From the NCBI RefSeq assembly GCF_030272615.1, contig NC_081413.1:160700849-160764848 (forward strand): DNA of 64,000 nt. The letters run 5' to 3'. This DNA comes from Cryptomeria japonica. Taxonomy: Eukaryota > Streptophyta > Pinopsida > Cupressales > Cupressaceae. Within the stretch, counting starts at the first letter, position 1. Each line of letters starts with the position of its first letter. A model generated the notes under the pieces. That model was not told the DNA's origin. It did no database searches and was given only the letters and a program-made list of their open reading frames with translations. Positions 50,239 through 62,537 of the stretch are shown here, in pieces. A program made the translations under genes and the position numbers.

Positions 50239-51429
50239 ATGGCTAAATCAAAACAACTGGCTTCATTGTCTTCTCCTAGTTATAGTATTGTCGAACAATT
50301 GAAGAGAACCAATTCTCAAATCTCCATTTTGGAACTGCTTAAGATCTCTTCTCCTCATAGAGAGATCCTGGACAAGGCTCTACTTACCACCAGTGTCCCT
50401 AAAGATTTAGACATAGATTGGTTTCAATATATGGTGGGTCACCTGACCTCACCTCATTACCTCACTTTCTCTGAAGAAGATGATAACTCACTAAGCCACC
50501 CACATAAGCAGCCATTACACATTGAAGCCATTATCCATAAACATCATGTTAAACGTGTTTTGATAGATGGAGGCGCTGGGTTGAATATTTGTACTTACAA
50601 TCTACTGACACAGCTGGGATTTTCTAAAAATGTTATTGATCCAACAAAGAAGATAACAATCAGGGCTTATGATGAAGAAGAAAGAACTTTTAAGGGTTTG
50701 GTACTATTACCAATCAGAGTAGGACCTGTGGAAAGAGATGTCATTTTTCAAGTCCTAGATCTTCATCTTTCATACAACATTTTATTGGGTAGGCCATGGA
50801 TTCATGAAATGAAAGAAGTACCATCTACATATCATCAATGCTTGAAATTTCCTTATAATAGAGTTGAAGTCAGTATCCTGGCCGATACAAGCTATACCTG
50901 CAATGCATTAATGCAGAGTGCTGATGCTTTTGTTCCTCATAATAGAGTAGCCTCCATAGCTGAAAGTTCAAAATCTTTGCTAAAAGATTTACAAAAGAAT
51001 TTGAAAATCATAAACACTGGCATGGATGGATACAAGATAGAGCCTATACTCTCACTAATGTCTCTTCCTCGATCACCAAGACAGTCGGGAAAACTGTCAG
51101 AGGTTATGAAGCCACAAATTTTAACTCCAAAAGTTATTTATGATGGTACCTTTATACAGTCCTCTACTTCTCTTGCAGGTGAAATAGAAGGAGATGATGT
51201 TCTCAAATCACTTTTCAAAGAGGATAGTGCAAACAAAGAAATACGCCATTGTGAGATTTCCCCAACACAATATGGTCTAGGCTATAAGATGTTTCAACGC
51301 ATGAAATATTTAGGTACTGGTCCTCTAAGCAAACGTCAAAAAGGTATTGTTGAACCTATTCAATTACAAACTAAGTCTACCAATGATAAAGTTGGACTGG
51401 GATATGATCTAAGAAAACAATCAGATTAG
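50239..51429 (+). pseudogene. Protease of the Tat-type element
   Basis: 396 codons open. Residues ~105-190 hold the aspartic protease: VKRVLIDGGAGLNICTYN, with DGG in place of the common DSG or DTG, and YNILLGRPWIHEMKEVPSTY. Toward the end are two glycine-patch-like motifs (YGLGYKMFQRMKYLGTG; KVGLGYD), which flank the protease in Tat elements. The frame is that of gag, so a gag-pro fusion is likely. It ends at a TAG at 51427-51429, with further coding sequence in the same frame beyond. Confidence 0.85.
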
Positions 51430-52893
51430 AAGCACATGTCCCACCATCAACGTAAGTCGAAGAAAAAGGTACTACCTTTAACAACACAAGAACTTAATAC
51501 TCAACAAACTCAGGAAGAGTGTGATGATGAACAAAAAGAATTGCCCACCGAGAGAGAGGAAACAGATGGTAATCAGGTTCCAGTTATATCAGCTATAATA
51601 CCATAGGAAGTAGAAGTCCCAGAGGATATGAGAGATGAAGTATATAGAATCAGAGAATTGTTTGCACCGCTGAACATTCTGGTCACATATACTGGCAGAC
51701 AACAAGTAGATGATTCAGAAACTGATTCAAATGAGTATGAATGGGGTCCAGATCATAGCTCAGATACATCTACTACAGAAACCCTTGAAGATTCCAGTGA
51801 TATCATAGATGATACACAAGAATTGATGCGCCTCAGAATGCAAAAGGAAATAGAAGAAATCGGACTAAAAAGACAAGAAGACTATGAACGACAAATGGAG
51901 GAAGAAAGGAAACAAGCAATTTATTCACCTACTAACTCTACCTCTAATGAGATAGGACAAATCAGGTACAGAACTACAAAAGAAGAACTAGATGATACAC
52001 AAGAATTGATGCACCTCAAAATGCAAAAGGAAATAGAAGAAATCAGACTAAAAAGACAAGAAGACTATGAATGACAAATGGAGGAAGAAAGGAAACAAGC
52101 AATTTATTCACCTACTAACTCTACCTCTAATGAGATAGGACAAATCAGGTACGAAACTACAAAAGAAGAACTAGAAGCTACAGAAATAGAACCAGTCATC
52201 AGTCCAGAGAAAGCTGAATGGAACAGATGATAGGGATTAATAGAACCGTTAAAGTCATGTCCACAAGTGTGTCAAATACAAGCAATCAATGAACCAAATC
52301 ACAAAGGAACTTGTAGCATCAAAGATGTGGGTGTTGATACTATATATACCTTTACTAAGCCACTTGAAGATGAGTGAGAAACTTCATCCTATGACTCTAA
52401 TGACTCAGACAAGAGCTCTATTTATAACAATAACTATTCAACAATGCATTATGACTACTCTATCATGAATGATGAGATACTATCTATTGTCACACCATGG
52501 TATGTAGTCTAGTCTGAAGTAGGTGATGACGCTAGAAGTAGGTCAGTTGGGTTAGGTCCAATAAATATTAACATAAATTTCGATAATCATGTCGTGACTC
52601 TTCTTGGTCTTGAGACACATACGCAAGGTAGTCCTCTAGAACTCGACTGGTCGGTCCAAAGCCATGATGATAGTACCGTTAACTCCCTTGAACCTGTTCC
52701 AACCTTATCCTTAATGCATCAAGAACTGATTGATTGTACTCTTTATAACCAACCCTTGAATATACCTACTTTTTCCAATGACTATACATTAGCCTACTAT
52801 CTCAATGTAGTTGAACCCATGTACTCTTCCACCATCGAACAAAATGAAAATATGACTAAAGCAGATATCAAGTATCTTAGTCACAAAAATTAA
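51430..52893 (+). pseudogene. Protease-RT linker with a 183-bp in-frame tandem duplication
   Basis: The same frame as gag and protease, with single stops. Acidic and charged (DSETDSNEYEWGPDHSSDTS). Two units, 51808-51990 and 51991-52173, each encode about 61 residues (DDTQELMRLRMQKEIEEI). The second has a TGA at 52072-52074, where the first has CGA. The frame continues at 52594-52893 (NYNQPLNIPTF-like text before SHKN). Confidence 0.75.
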
Positions 52894-52931
52894 AAAATAA
52901 AAATAAAAGATCTGATGGCAAAAACCACATT

Positions 52932-53886
52932 GTGGTGGTATCAGAATCTAAAAAAGAGAAAATGAAGGATGTATCTAAAGGTGAAAACCTCTCTAAGGTG
53001 CCTGAAGGTGAGATACTTGATATACTGCCAAGTCATTTCCAGGAGAGATCTTCCATATTGATCAAGCCAACTCAGCCAGTGAACATTGGGAGTCAAGAGA
53101 CACCACACATCATTCCTTTAGCTCAATCACTATCAGTAGAAGAGTTAAAAGATTTCATCAACCTTTTTTTAGAAAAGAAGATCAACTATGCATGGACATA
53201 CTCAGATATGCCAAAACTAGATCCTGATCTCATCATGCATCATCTCTCTATTACACCAGGAGTTAAACCAGTTAAGAAAAAACTCCGTAAGATGCATCCT
53301 CATGTGGCACTGCTAGTCAAGGTTGAACTAGAGAAGTTGCTAAAATTTGGATTTATCAAGGCTATAGACTATGCAGAATGGATATCAAATATAGTACCTA
53401 TATCAAAAGCAGACAAATCTATTAAAGTTTGCACAGACTTCAGGGATCTCAACAAAGCATGTCCGAAAGACGATTTTCCATTACCCCAACATTGACATGA
53501 TAGTAGATATGACTGCTGGATATGAGATGTCTTCATTAATGGATGAATTCTTTGGTTACAATCAGATCAAGATAGCACCCAAAGATCAAGAAAAGACAGC
53601 TTTCACATGTGCATGGGGAACCTTCTGCTGGAATGTTATGCCATTTGGTCTAAAGAACGCAGGAGCAAGTTACCAAAGAGCAGTAACCACTACCTTCCAT
53701 GATATGATGCATAAAAACATGGAAGATTATGTTGATGACACCTTGGTAATGATTATGAAGAGATCTACGCATATTCAAGAGCTAGGCCTCATACTAGATA
53801 GAATGGAAAGATTCAAGCTCCGGTTAAATCCTAAAAAGTGTGCATTTGGAGTAACATCAAGAAAATTGTTTGGTTGCATAATTTAA
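52932..53886 (+). pseudogene. Reverse transcriptase of the Tat-type element
   Basis: The first part (52932-53495) holds the linker (DPDLIMHHLSITPGVKPVKK) and fingers (FIKAIDYAEWISNIVPISKA; VCTDFRDLNKACPKDDFPLP). The frame then shifts by one base in a run of C at about 53485 and the rest (53497-53886) gives QIKIAPKDQEKTAFTCAWGT, NVMPFGLKNAGASYQRA and the active-site MEDYVDDTLV (YVDD). The palm block SLMDEFFGYNQ keeps its Asp. The shift alone disables this copy. Confidence 0.9.
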
Positions 53887-54551
53887 AAAAAAAGAATTGA
53901 GGTTGACTCTGAAAAGGTCCAAGCTATAATGGAAATGCCTCTACCCAAGAATATCAGTCAGATGAGAAGTTTACAAGGCCATCTTCAGTCAATAAGGCAT
54001 TTTATATCTTAGCTAGCTGACAAAGCTCAACCCTTCATGAAGGTATTAAGGAAAGGGATTCAATACAACTGGGATAAAGATTGTGAAAACATTTACAAAA
54101 AATCAAAGAATATCTTTCTAATCCACCCATATTAATGCCACTGATTCAAGGTAAGCCACTAATCTTATACATATTAGCTATAGATACTTCACTGTGGGCA
54201 CTTTTGGCACAACAGGATGACAATAAAAAGGAACGAGCTATCTATTACATTAGCAGAACATTGGTGTCATATGAAATGAACTACACTATAATAGAGAAGG
54301 CATGCTTAGCATTGGTCTTTGAATCACAAAAATTAAGGCACTATATGTTAGCACACTCCATTCAGCTATTAGCTAAGATTGATCCACTCAAATATCTTCT
54401 CAGTAAAGCAATGCTTACAGGAAGACTGGCTAAATGGGTCATGGTTCTTACAGAATTTGATATCGAATATATGGAATGTAAAGCCATCAAAGGACAGGTT
54501 ATTGCAGACCAACTTGTTGATGCTCCACTCAAAGACAATCAACCTTTGCAT
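53887..54551 (+). pseudogene. RNase H of the Tat-type element
   Basis: 53887-54090 reads EVDSEKVQAIMEMPLPKNIS after a stop, then the frame shifts near 54100. From 54135 it reads SLWALLAQQDDNKKERAIYY, SRTLVSYEMNYTIIEKACLA and LTEFDIEYMECKAIKGQ, the typical Ty3 RNase H. The expected Asp after YIL is kept (ILAIDTSLW). Confidence 0.85.
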
Positions 54552-55200
54552 ATAGAATTCCCAGATGAATTAATCATGCACTTTACTGAACAATCATGGA
54601 AGATGTTCTTTGATGGGTCTTTCACTCAACATGGTTCTAGTGTCGGGATACTTCTTATTACTCCCCAAAAATACTCAATTCCAAAATCTTACAAGATTCT
54701 CTTCCCTTGCATGAAAAACATTGCAGAATATGAAGCTTTGGTAAATGGGATCAAGCTGGCCATCGAGTGGAAGATTGTTGAATTACACATCTATGGATAT
54801 TCTTAACTCATTATCAACCAAATCAATGATATATATCAAACAAGAGATGAGAAACTGATGCCTTATAAGAGAATGGTGGATGATCTCAAGAAATACTTTA
54901 CCTTTGTATCATTTCAGTAGATCCCCAGAACATCAAATAGAGCAGTGGATGCAATGACCACTTTGGCATCTATACCATAGCTACATGAATCTAATTTTCG
55001 CTTTGAATTCCTTGTGGAAGAGTTACATTATCCTACCTATGACTCCCCAGAGTCCCAGTTGGTCTGTTCTATTATTGGACATGACTCATCTCGCTATAGC
55101 CACATTTATTCTTACCTGCATGACCAAGTTGTCCCTGCTAATCTTTCCCGAAATGAAAAAAGGAACCTAACCCAAAATGCGTCATGGTATGTCATCATTG
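54552..55200 (+). pseudogene. Second (plant-type) RNase H of the Tat-type element
   Basis: WKMFFDGSFTQHGSSVGILL, then NIAEYEALVNGIKLAIEW and VELHIYGYS with a stop. This is the additional RNase H of Tat elements: the FDGS Asp and EYEAL Glu are in place, but the third acidic residue (usually in GDS) is Tyr (GYS), followed directly by a TAA. Past the stop the same frame gives IINQINDIYQTRDEKLMPYK. Both breaks fit single-base changes. Confidence 0.8.
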
Positions 55201-56347
55201 CTAATGACCTATTCAGATGAGGTTTAGATAATACTTTGCTTAGATGTCTAGAAACTAAGGAGTCCCAACACGCATTATCTGAGATTCATGAAGGTGTTTG
55301 TGGATCCCATTCGAATGGTCTAACTTTAGCACAAAAACTACTAAGGGGTGGCTACTACTAGCTAGACATGGAGAAAGAAGATATAAAATTTGCTAAAACT
55401 CGTGAAAAGTGTCAAGTACACAGGTACCTTATACATGCTCTAGCAAGGGATCTCATACCCTTTGTGACACACTAGCCCTTTCAACAGTGGGCGTTTGATC
55501 TAATTGGCCAAATATATCTTGCATCATCTAATGGACACAAATTTATTATCACTGCCACTGAGTACTTCACTAAGTGGGTAGAAGCAGTTCCGCTCATCAA
55601 GGCAATAGGCAAACAAGTAGCTCTCTTTATTCTTAATTATATCATCTACAGGTATGGTATACCTTCATCCATTATAACTGATAATGGAGGACAATTCAAG
55701 AACAAAGATCTAGACAAACTCTGTGAGAAGTTTAAAATCAAACAACACTGGTCCTTAATATATTACCCTCAAGGTAATGGACAAGCAGAGGCATCTAACA
55801 CAAACCTACTGATTATCTTGCACAGAACAATGAACAAATCCGGGAAGGATTGGCATCTGCAGCTCAATCCTGCACTATGGGCTTATAGAACAAGTATTAG
55901 AACACCTATTGGGGCTACACCTTTCTCTTTGGTGTATGGGTCTGAAGCAGTATTACCTATTGAAGTAGAAATACCATCTCTAAGAGTTTCTTTGCAAGGC
56001 CTTGTTACTGATGAAGACTATAGAATATCTAGATTGCAAGACCTCAAATTGTTGGATGAGCATCAACAAGTGGTGTTTGATCATCTCCGAGTGTATCAAA
56101 AGAGAATGTCCAGAGGATATAACAAGAAGGTTTGACATCAAGAATTTCAGGTTGGTGACCTAGTTCCGAGAGAAAATCTTAAAAAACAATAGTTTTGAGA
56201 CAACAAAGGGAAGTTTGAATCCAACTGGTTGGGTCCCTATATCATTACTGCAGATTTTGGCTCTAGAGCCTATCAACTCTCAACACCAGAAGGAGAACAG
56301 CTCTGCGAACCGATCAACACCATCCATCTGAAGAAATTCTTCACTTG
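55201..56347 (+). pseudogene. Integrase of the Tat-type element
   Basis: The frame from about 55371 reads VHRYLIHALARDLIPF, a stop at about 55473, then the core: WAFDLIGQIYLASSNG (first Asp), SSIITDNGGQFKNKD (second Asp) and YYPQGNGQAEASNTNL (Glu). All three catalytic residues are kept. The C-terminal part reads DWHLQLNPALWAYRTS, TPFSLVYGSEAVLPIEVE and, after a stop at 56133-56135, WLGPYIITADFGSRAYQLST up to IHLKKFFT. No chromodomain is present, as expected for Tat. Confidence 0.9.
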
Positions 56348-58825
56348 AATATTCTCTGCTCTAGCAGTCTATATAGCGAAAATGTCTTTAAAAAATCTAA
56401 AAAATCAAAAAATGTCTTGAAGAAATTCAAAAAAAAAAAAAAGGAAAAAATAAAAAAGAAATTCAAAAGAAAAAAAAGGAAAAAGAGAGAAAATGCCTTG
56501 GTGAAAACCTGGTAAACAGGCGCTCTTGTACTCAAGCGCTCCATCTATCAACGCAACATTGGCATTCCCGCTTTCTTGCATATTTTCTTTCGCTTGTACA
56601 TATTTCAATCACTTTTGTGACATCCTGGTTTGTTGGAACCCTCATGGCTTGAAACCGATCAATGTCCTAGTCTTAGGTAATCGACAAGAGCACATTACAT
56701 ATCCTAAGCAGTGTCAAACAAGTCATCTTTACGTCAGTGAAACCTGGTCATCCACTCTGAGTCAAGTCACCTATCTCCTAACTATTGAAGAGTTTTATCA
56801 CTGAGTAACAAGCAAAACAACGTAATGGAAAACAACCACTAAATAGTTTGAGCTATGCATGTAAATTTTCTTTGTGTGTTGTCTTTTATATTGGTTTTCG
56901 ATTATTATCCCTCTGAGTAACTTGAGGAAGTCTATTGTGACTAAGAGGAGCAAGGATTGGGAGCATAATATTTTCTTGTTTTCTACTTGTAGGAATGATC
57001 CCAATGATATAGAAACATCTAAATTAGTTGGGTGTCTATGATAAGAGCCTTCACATCAAGGTGGAATCGCCTCACATACCTCGACTCCGCTTATTTGAAT
57101 GCTACAAGGAGATCCATATCATTTCTTTGTCTATTTTGAGGGAATTTCTTTATCATGCAATCCAGGTCCCTGTGAAATCTGTCCAAGGATATCAACAAAA
57201 AAAGGGTCATTACATACAAGATAATTAATATTGCACATGAAAAGAAATGAACTCTATTCTACCTGCTATAATTGTAAAACGCTCAATGATGAAAATTAAG
57301 CTTTTCAAATCCAGTGACTAGGTTTTGGTTGAATCTCATTTTGCATCTCATTTTACATTTCATTATGTATTTCATGAATTTGGAGTGATTTCGGTATGGT
57401 AACAATAATTTGTTTATCTTCTGAATGAGAGTTTGAAGTATCCTCATTTCTTCGCTAAGTAGTCTCTTCCTCATCAATTCTCTGATTGAGTACTTGTGTA
57501 TTGAGATGTGTAGCTGCATACATAAGCATTTTACATAGATTCATACATTCACTATGATCCATTTGAATTCACCTTATTGCATTGCATTGAAAAAATGAGA
57601 CAAATTTTGCATTACTAGTTACTCATTCTCATCACTCATTTATTTGCATATAAAATGAAACAAAAATAGACATCCATAATCATTTGCATTACATACTGAA
57701 AAAAAATGCATACATATAAGATAAAACATATAGAACAACATCTCATAATCCATCAACACAAGTACAATGAAATCAAATCATGAGCTTGTAAATCGGTTGT
57801 CCTGAGTCCATTTTCAGGATCGAAATCGAAATCTGATATCAACTCTCTCATTGAAATTTCACAAAATTTGGACCACTTAGCGCTTTTCATCAAAAGCTCA
57901 TTCTCTCTTTTAATTGCGCTCAATTTCTCGTTAATCAACGCCGAATCTCAATTTAATTTCTACAAATCAACTTTGCGCTCAATTTCTTATCAATCAACGC
58001 AAAATTTTCAAAAATTCCTCTGAATCAATTTGTGCTCAAAACAACTTATCATCGCTAAAGAAATTGCCTATCATCATGTACCCTCTCTATTTTTCTATTT
58101 CGCTCCCGAGGGGGCATACTCATGACCTTATGACCTCACATTCTTCAATGTCGAGAAAATTTTCAAATCTTCATCAAAAGTCAAGCAAAAAAATCTTTTT
58201 CAATTAAAGAAAATCAATCAAATAAGACCTCATCGCTAGGGGCATCTCAACTTCATCGCTTTATATCAAGTTGAGATTTCTCAATCATTTGAATCGAATC
58301 AATCTCTAGGGGCATATCAGTTTCATCGCTTCATACGAAGCTGATATTTGTCTTTGTTTGAATCAATCTCTTAACGTTAATCAGTTTCATCACTTTTCAT
58401 CAAGCTGATTATTCGTTTAAACTCAATCAAGGGTTTAAAGAGTTTCTCAATCTAAGCAGGTGTTTAGTATTCATCGCTTTGGATCAAGTTGGACAGCTTA
58501 TCTTCATCATATCTTGATCAATCAAGTTCAAGATTGATTTTTATCATCACTCATTGTGTCTAGTTCAATCAAGTTCTAGATCAGTAAGATCTGCTTCTTG
58601 ATCAATCAAGTTCAAATTCGGTATCTTTTGTTTTCTATGGTTCCTAAGTTCAATCAAGTTCGGGAATGATATTGCTTTAATTAGACTTCATTCAACTTTG
58701 TCACTTCGAATCAAGCTAAATACCTCACTCTTCATCTGGTTCGTGATCAATCAAGTTCAAAACTAGTATCTCCTAGACATCAAATTTTCTTTGAACCAAC
58801 GCGTTGCTCACACATTAATTCAAAT
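56348..58825 (+). other. 3' non-coding region of the Tat-type element
   Basis: It begins with A-rich sequence (56390-56490) and GAAAACCTGGTAAACAGG. Further on it holds short AT-rich text, a run of hairpin modules at 58244-58411 and repeated GATCAATCAAGTTCAA motifs (58.5-58.75 kb). Only small frames are seen. Confidence 0.6.
58244..58411. repeat. Three consecutive hairpin modules with different stems
   Basis: Arms: ATCTCAACTT/AAGTTGAGAT (58244-58253 with 58268-58277, perfect), ATATCAGTTTC/GAAGCTGATAT (58314-58324 with 58337-58347, one mismatch) and TAATCAGTTTC/CAAGCTGATTA (58378-58388 with 58401-58411, two mismatches). The loops share CATC(G/A)CTT. Modules repeat about every 65-70 bp. Confidence 0.7.
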
Positions 58826-58834
58826 AGGGGAAAA
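58826..58834 (+). other. Polypurine tract of the Tat-type element
   Basis: AGGGGAAAA directly before the LTR start TGTAATACC. Confidence 0.85.
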
Positions 58835-59916
58835 TGTAATACCCTAAAAATGGTCATCTAAACCATGAGCCCCTAATCTCGACAACATCACCAAAGTCCT
58901 AACCAAAGGCAATTAAATAAATCTTGAGCACACAATTAATCCTTTAATTATCAAATGTCACATGGAAAATTAATAACCCAATATTAATTAAATATTTATT
59001 TAATTAATGAAATCATTCCAAGTAAATCATTTTAAACAATTATCTTATTTATTTTAATTAAATATCTTTTGCATATTTAATTAAATAAATCAATTTGCCA
59101 TAAATTTTCAAAAAAGGAAACAAATCAAGAAAGAACAATTGGAAATTATGAGAACAAATCTTCAAAAAAGGAAATAAATCATCAAAAAAGAATTAATTGA
59201 CCAAGAAAGAATTAAAAATTTGAGAAAAAGAAATCAATTGGAGATAATCTTGAAAAACAAATTAAAAATTAATAAATAATCTCAAAGAAAGCAATTAAAA
59301 CAATTAAATATTAAAATTGAATGAAATAGAGAATAAATTAGTTTTTTCTTGATTTTATCTTGATTTTAGTTCAATTTCCTTTAAAACTGAGAAAAGCATC
59401 CAATCACATCAATTCACCTGGATTGTGCTTCCTCTTGGAAAATCTTGACTACTCATCATCATTTGATCTCAGCCATTGGTTTCTTTCTAAATTTTCTATA
59501 AATTCAGGCTCTCATCTCTCATTCAAAAGGTCCTGGAGAGTATATTGTTATCATGTTGTTTTTGTTGTAGGTTCAATAATATTTGTGCATTTAGATATTC
59601 ACATATTAGTTATTGCATACATATTTAGATCATTTATCTCATTTATTGCTTAAATCTTGTTAAATTAATCTTGCATCCATTTAGCTTGATATCATGCTCA
59701 TATAGATTAAATCCTTCATCTTAGTGTAGTCTAGTCACTGGTATTGCTTATACAAATCTAAGAGCAATCTTATACTCACATCTTTTAGAAGGCAATGGGT
59801 CGCTTTGTAATGGTTTATTATTCATTGATTATCGATTTACTAACCATACATCTGATGACTTGATTGAAGTGTTGTGTATTGCAATTATAGATACAGGTCC
59901 ACTTTTCACACACACA
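58835..59916 (+). repeat. 3' LTR of the Tat-type element
   Basis: 1082 bp, homologous to 45111-46186. Confidence 0.95.
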
Positions 59917-59921
59917 GGGCC
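59917..59921. other. Target site duplication, right copy
   Basis: GGGCC, identical to 45106-45110; host LTR sequence resumes after it. Confidence 0.9.
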
Positions 59922-60658
59922 CGCCTTGTCACCTAGTTGTGATGGATACTCTAACGATCAGTTTCCCATCGTGACCTAGCGACCACCGTTAGATCACCGC
60001 AATCACCATTCGAACACCTCCAACCTGCTCGGCCTTTAACTTCTTAGCTGCTCTCCTGTCGGGTCCCACCACTTGGTCGCCATGTCGCGAGGGTATTCAT
60101 TTTGGGCACTTCACAACCACGGTACAATGACATCCATTGATAGTCCCAAAATTTTACTCCACCGTTGATCTTCCTTAGATCTTCCATTGGATCTTCTCGA
60201 TTTGCATGACCCTTAACCTCTTCTCGCTAGCCTATTGCAAAATTTGGGTTGCTTTGAGATGCGTGCATGTGTGTGGTCCACCGATGCTGAGCCTCCACTT
60301 TCCAAAAGCCCTTAAGTTTTGACACTATATAAGTGTGAGGCTTTGTATTTAAATACAAAATATTTCCTTCCCACAACTAATGTGGGATAAATGTTCATGC
60401 CTGGCGGCATTTACATGGAAATTTCTCTGGCCTTTTAAAACCCTCTTTGGCGCCCAAGTAAAAATATTTTACACAGGCTAATTGCATTTGTTCTGAGTTT
60501 CTTTAACTTCCCATGTTTCACAAGCACATGATGGGAGGATTGTTGGGTCCATTCTTCATGCCCTCAAACTAGGTGATTCAGGTTGATTCATCAGGAGGTC
60601 ATTTGGAAGTGCAAAGCATAATTTAAAATGGGCCTCTCAAATTTTATAGGTCCCAACA
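59922..60658 (-). repeat. Left (3') LTR of the host element, second part
   Basis: Continues 43382-45110 after the Tat-type insertion. Right edge GGTCCCAACA at 60658, so the minus strand starts TGTTGGGACC and ends AGAACA, a TGTT/AACA terminal pair. The two parts total 2.47 kb. A convincing purine tract is not seen beside the edge, which makes this boundary less certain. Confidence 0.6.
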
Positions 60659-60935
60659 CTGGCTCTGATTGGGGATGGTTGATTGCAATATCAACACAAG
60701 AATTTAGAATATTAGGTAGAGCAGACCACCCAAAAAATAGGACACTTCTCTTCTTCTCAAAAAATAGGGGTTATTTATTGAAAACCACACAACTGAAGAC
60801 AAGAAAATGTACAATAGACCATTTATTACATATGGCCTTGGGCCATCAAAACTGAAATTAATTCTTACCTCTATCAAACACACGATTCTCACTTCCATGA
60901 ACTAAAGGTAAGATGGAACTTTCACTGTCATCTGC

Positions 60936-62537
60936 CTAATCATAAACTCTGCAACTTCTCATCAGCTTATCACATAAAAGATCCTCAGCATGCTGGTAAT
61001 CACCAAACAGTTGGAAATCAAACAAATGCAGAGAGTGTTGATCACTACATGACATAGGAATGTCATACCCTTTACAATTATGTCCCCGCTGAAAAGAAAA
61101 GTAATCAAACTCCCTCTGAAAGCTAGGAACCTTAGGCACATGCCGATCACTAGTTTGCACAAAAGGGAAAAAATCATCCTTAATATTGTCTTGCAAACTA
61201 GAGAGGAATACTTCCTCATAAAATGACTACAATTCAATATCTTGCTGATCACAATTCCTATCATCCTCTTGCAAATAAGAAAATGTATCATCACTTGTCA
61301 ATGATTCATTTACCACTTGCAAATCTGGGAAAATTACTTAAGATTTATCATTCTTTTTAACAAAACAATCCACACAATGCATATCAAAATCTGAATTCAT
61401 ATCAACATATGAATGCACATTATCACATCTATCAACCTTATATGCATATTCACCTTGTCTTCTATTCAAATCAACTGTAGGGAGAGAATCAACAACATAT
61501 GTATCATACTTCACACCCTCAAAAATATTATTAGTATCAAAATGTGTACTAGTTGGGTATGAGAGATTGGGGACACTTTTGGTTGTATACCTCTGAAGAT
61601 CAACAACTAAGAGTTCTAAGATTTGTTCACTACTTAGTGAACCTTCTTCTTTATTTTCATTTTCCTTGGCTTTACCTTTTGTGCTGTAAACATTGTCCCA
61701 ATCTGATGCAGGCATTAAATCTTATGTTCTCATGTCTATATGTACATTTATTTCATCATTACAATAGCTAATACATGCATCATAACCTTTATCATGCTTC
61801 TCATAAAGTGTTGCTATATGTTGTAACATTGTTTCATAACCTTGGTTGCAAACACTTTGTGGATTGAAACTAATAACAAGATGATCTATATTATTCAAAT
61901 CTAAAACCTCAACAGGCTCATAATTATTTGAACAACAACTTATGATGTCACAATTTTCTTCTTGCTCTAAATACACATCTGCATTGCCATGCTGAGAATA
62001 AGAGTCATCTTCAGCATCATATGAGACATCTCCACTCATGGATTCATCTCCATCACTGTATTCAATATTATGTGCATTTTCAAATTTATTCATTTCAATC
62101 TCATCTATCCACTCTTTAATATGTGCAACACTTTCTTCTCTCAAGGCTGTAGACAAATTAATTGAGTCGGGCTCATCAAGCTCCAAGAATAACTCAATCT
62201 AAATGGACTCATGGGGTCTAACATCAACTAGAAGCTCATTTAATGCAGCACTAAATATTTCATAAAAGACATATGATGACTCTTCATTCCTCTTCCATAC
62301 TTTCTTTCTTAGAAACAAAATGCACTTTTCTTGGATCTTTTGAAGATGTATTTCAATCTCCCTATCAATGTCTTTCAAATTTGACAAATAAATTTTAGAT
62401 CTAGGAACCACATCTAGATCCATCAAATTTGAAACATCTACTGAACCATTACCATGAAAATACATCTTAATGTTTTACAAACCCTTTGCAAAACACATGT
62501 AGTCATTAACTTCATAACCACATACTTCTCCCATCAT
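60936..62537 (-). pseudogene. 534-codon acidic ORF of unknown function
   Basis: One frame runs from the ATG at 62537 (MMGEVCGYEVNDYMCFAKGL) to the TAG at 60936, with five in-frame stops: TAA 62477-62475, TAG 62201-62199, TAA 61724-61722, TAA 61340-61338 and TAG 61229-61227. No frameshift is needed. Residues ~25-110 are mixed and helical (LKDIDREIEIHLQKIQEKCI; SYVFYEIFSAALNELLVDVR). About 115-260 are very acidic (EYSDGDESMSGDVSYDAEDD). The rest is Ser/Asp-rich with scattered Cys and His but no clear metal site. Coding sequence may go on past 60936 (ADDSESSILPLVHGSENRVF). It is the only protein of its element; I do not recognise it. Confidence 0.65.

Larger units (their letters stand above)
45111..59916 (+). 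mobile_element. Complete Ty3 Tat-lineage (Ogre/Retand-like) element, 14.8 kb
   Basis: LTRs 45111-46186 and 58835-59916, primer site 46191-46207, polypurine tract 58826-58834 and perfect 5-bp target duplication GGGCC. Order: 2.5-kb leader, gag, protease with glycine-patch-like motifs, linker, RT, RNase H, a second RNase H, integrase, 2.5-kb 3' region. The second RNase H between the usual RNase H and integrase is the hallmark of the Tat lineage. Gag to linker share one frame, broken by single stops; one-base shifts occur before and within RT. Around ten differences per 200 bp between the LTR starts by eye mean that it is not recent. Confidence 0.9.

Noticed and set aside
60936-62537. Reassigned stop codons as an explanation for the open frame
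   Set aside because: TAA and TAG also end or break other frames in the window, and plant nuclear genes use the standard code; single C to T changes explain them.
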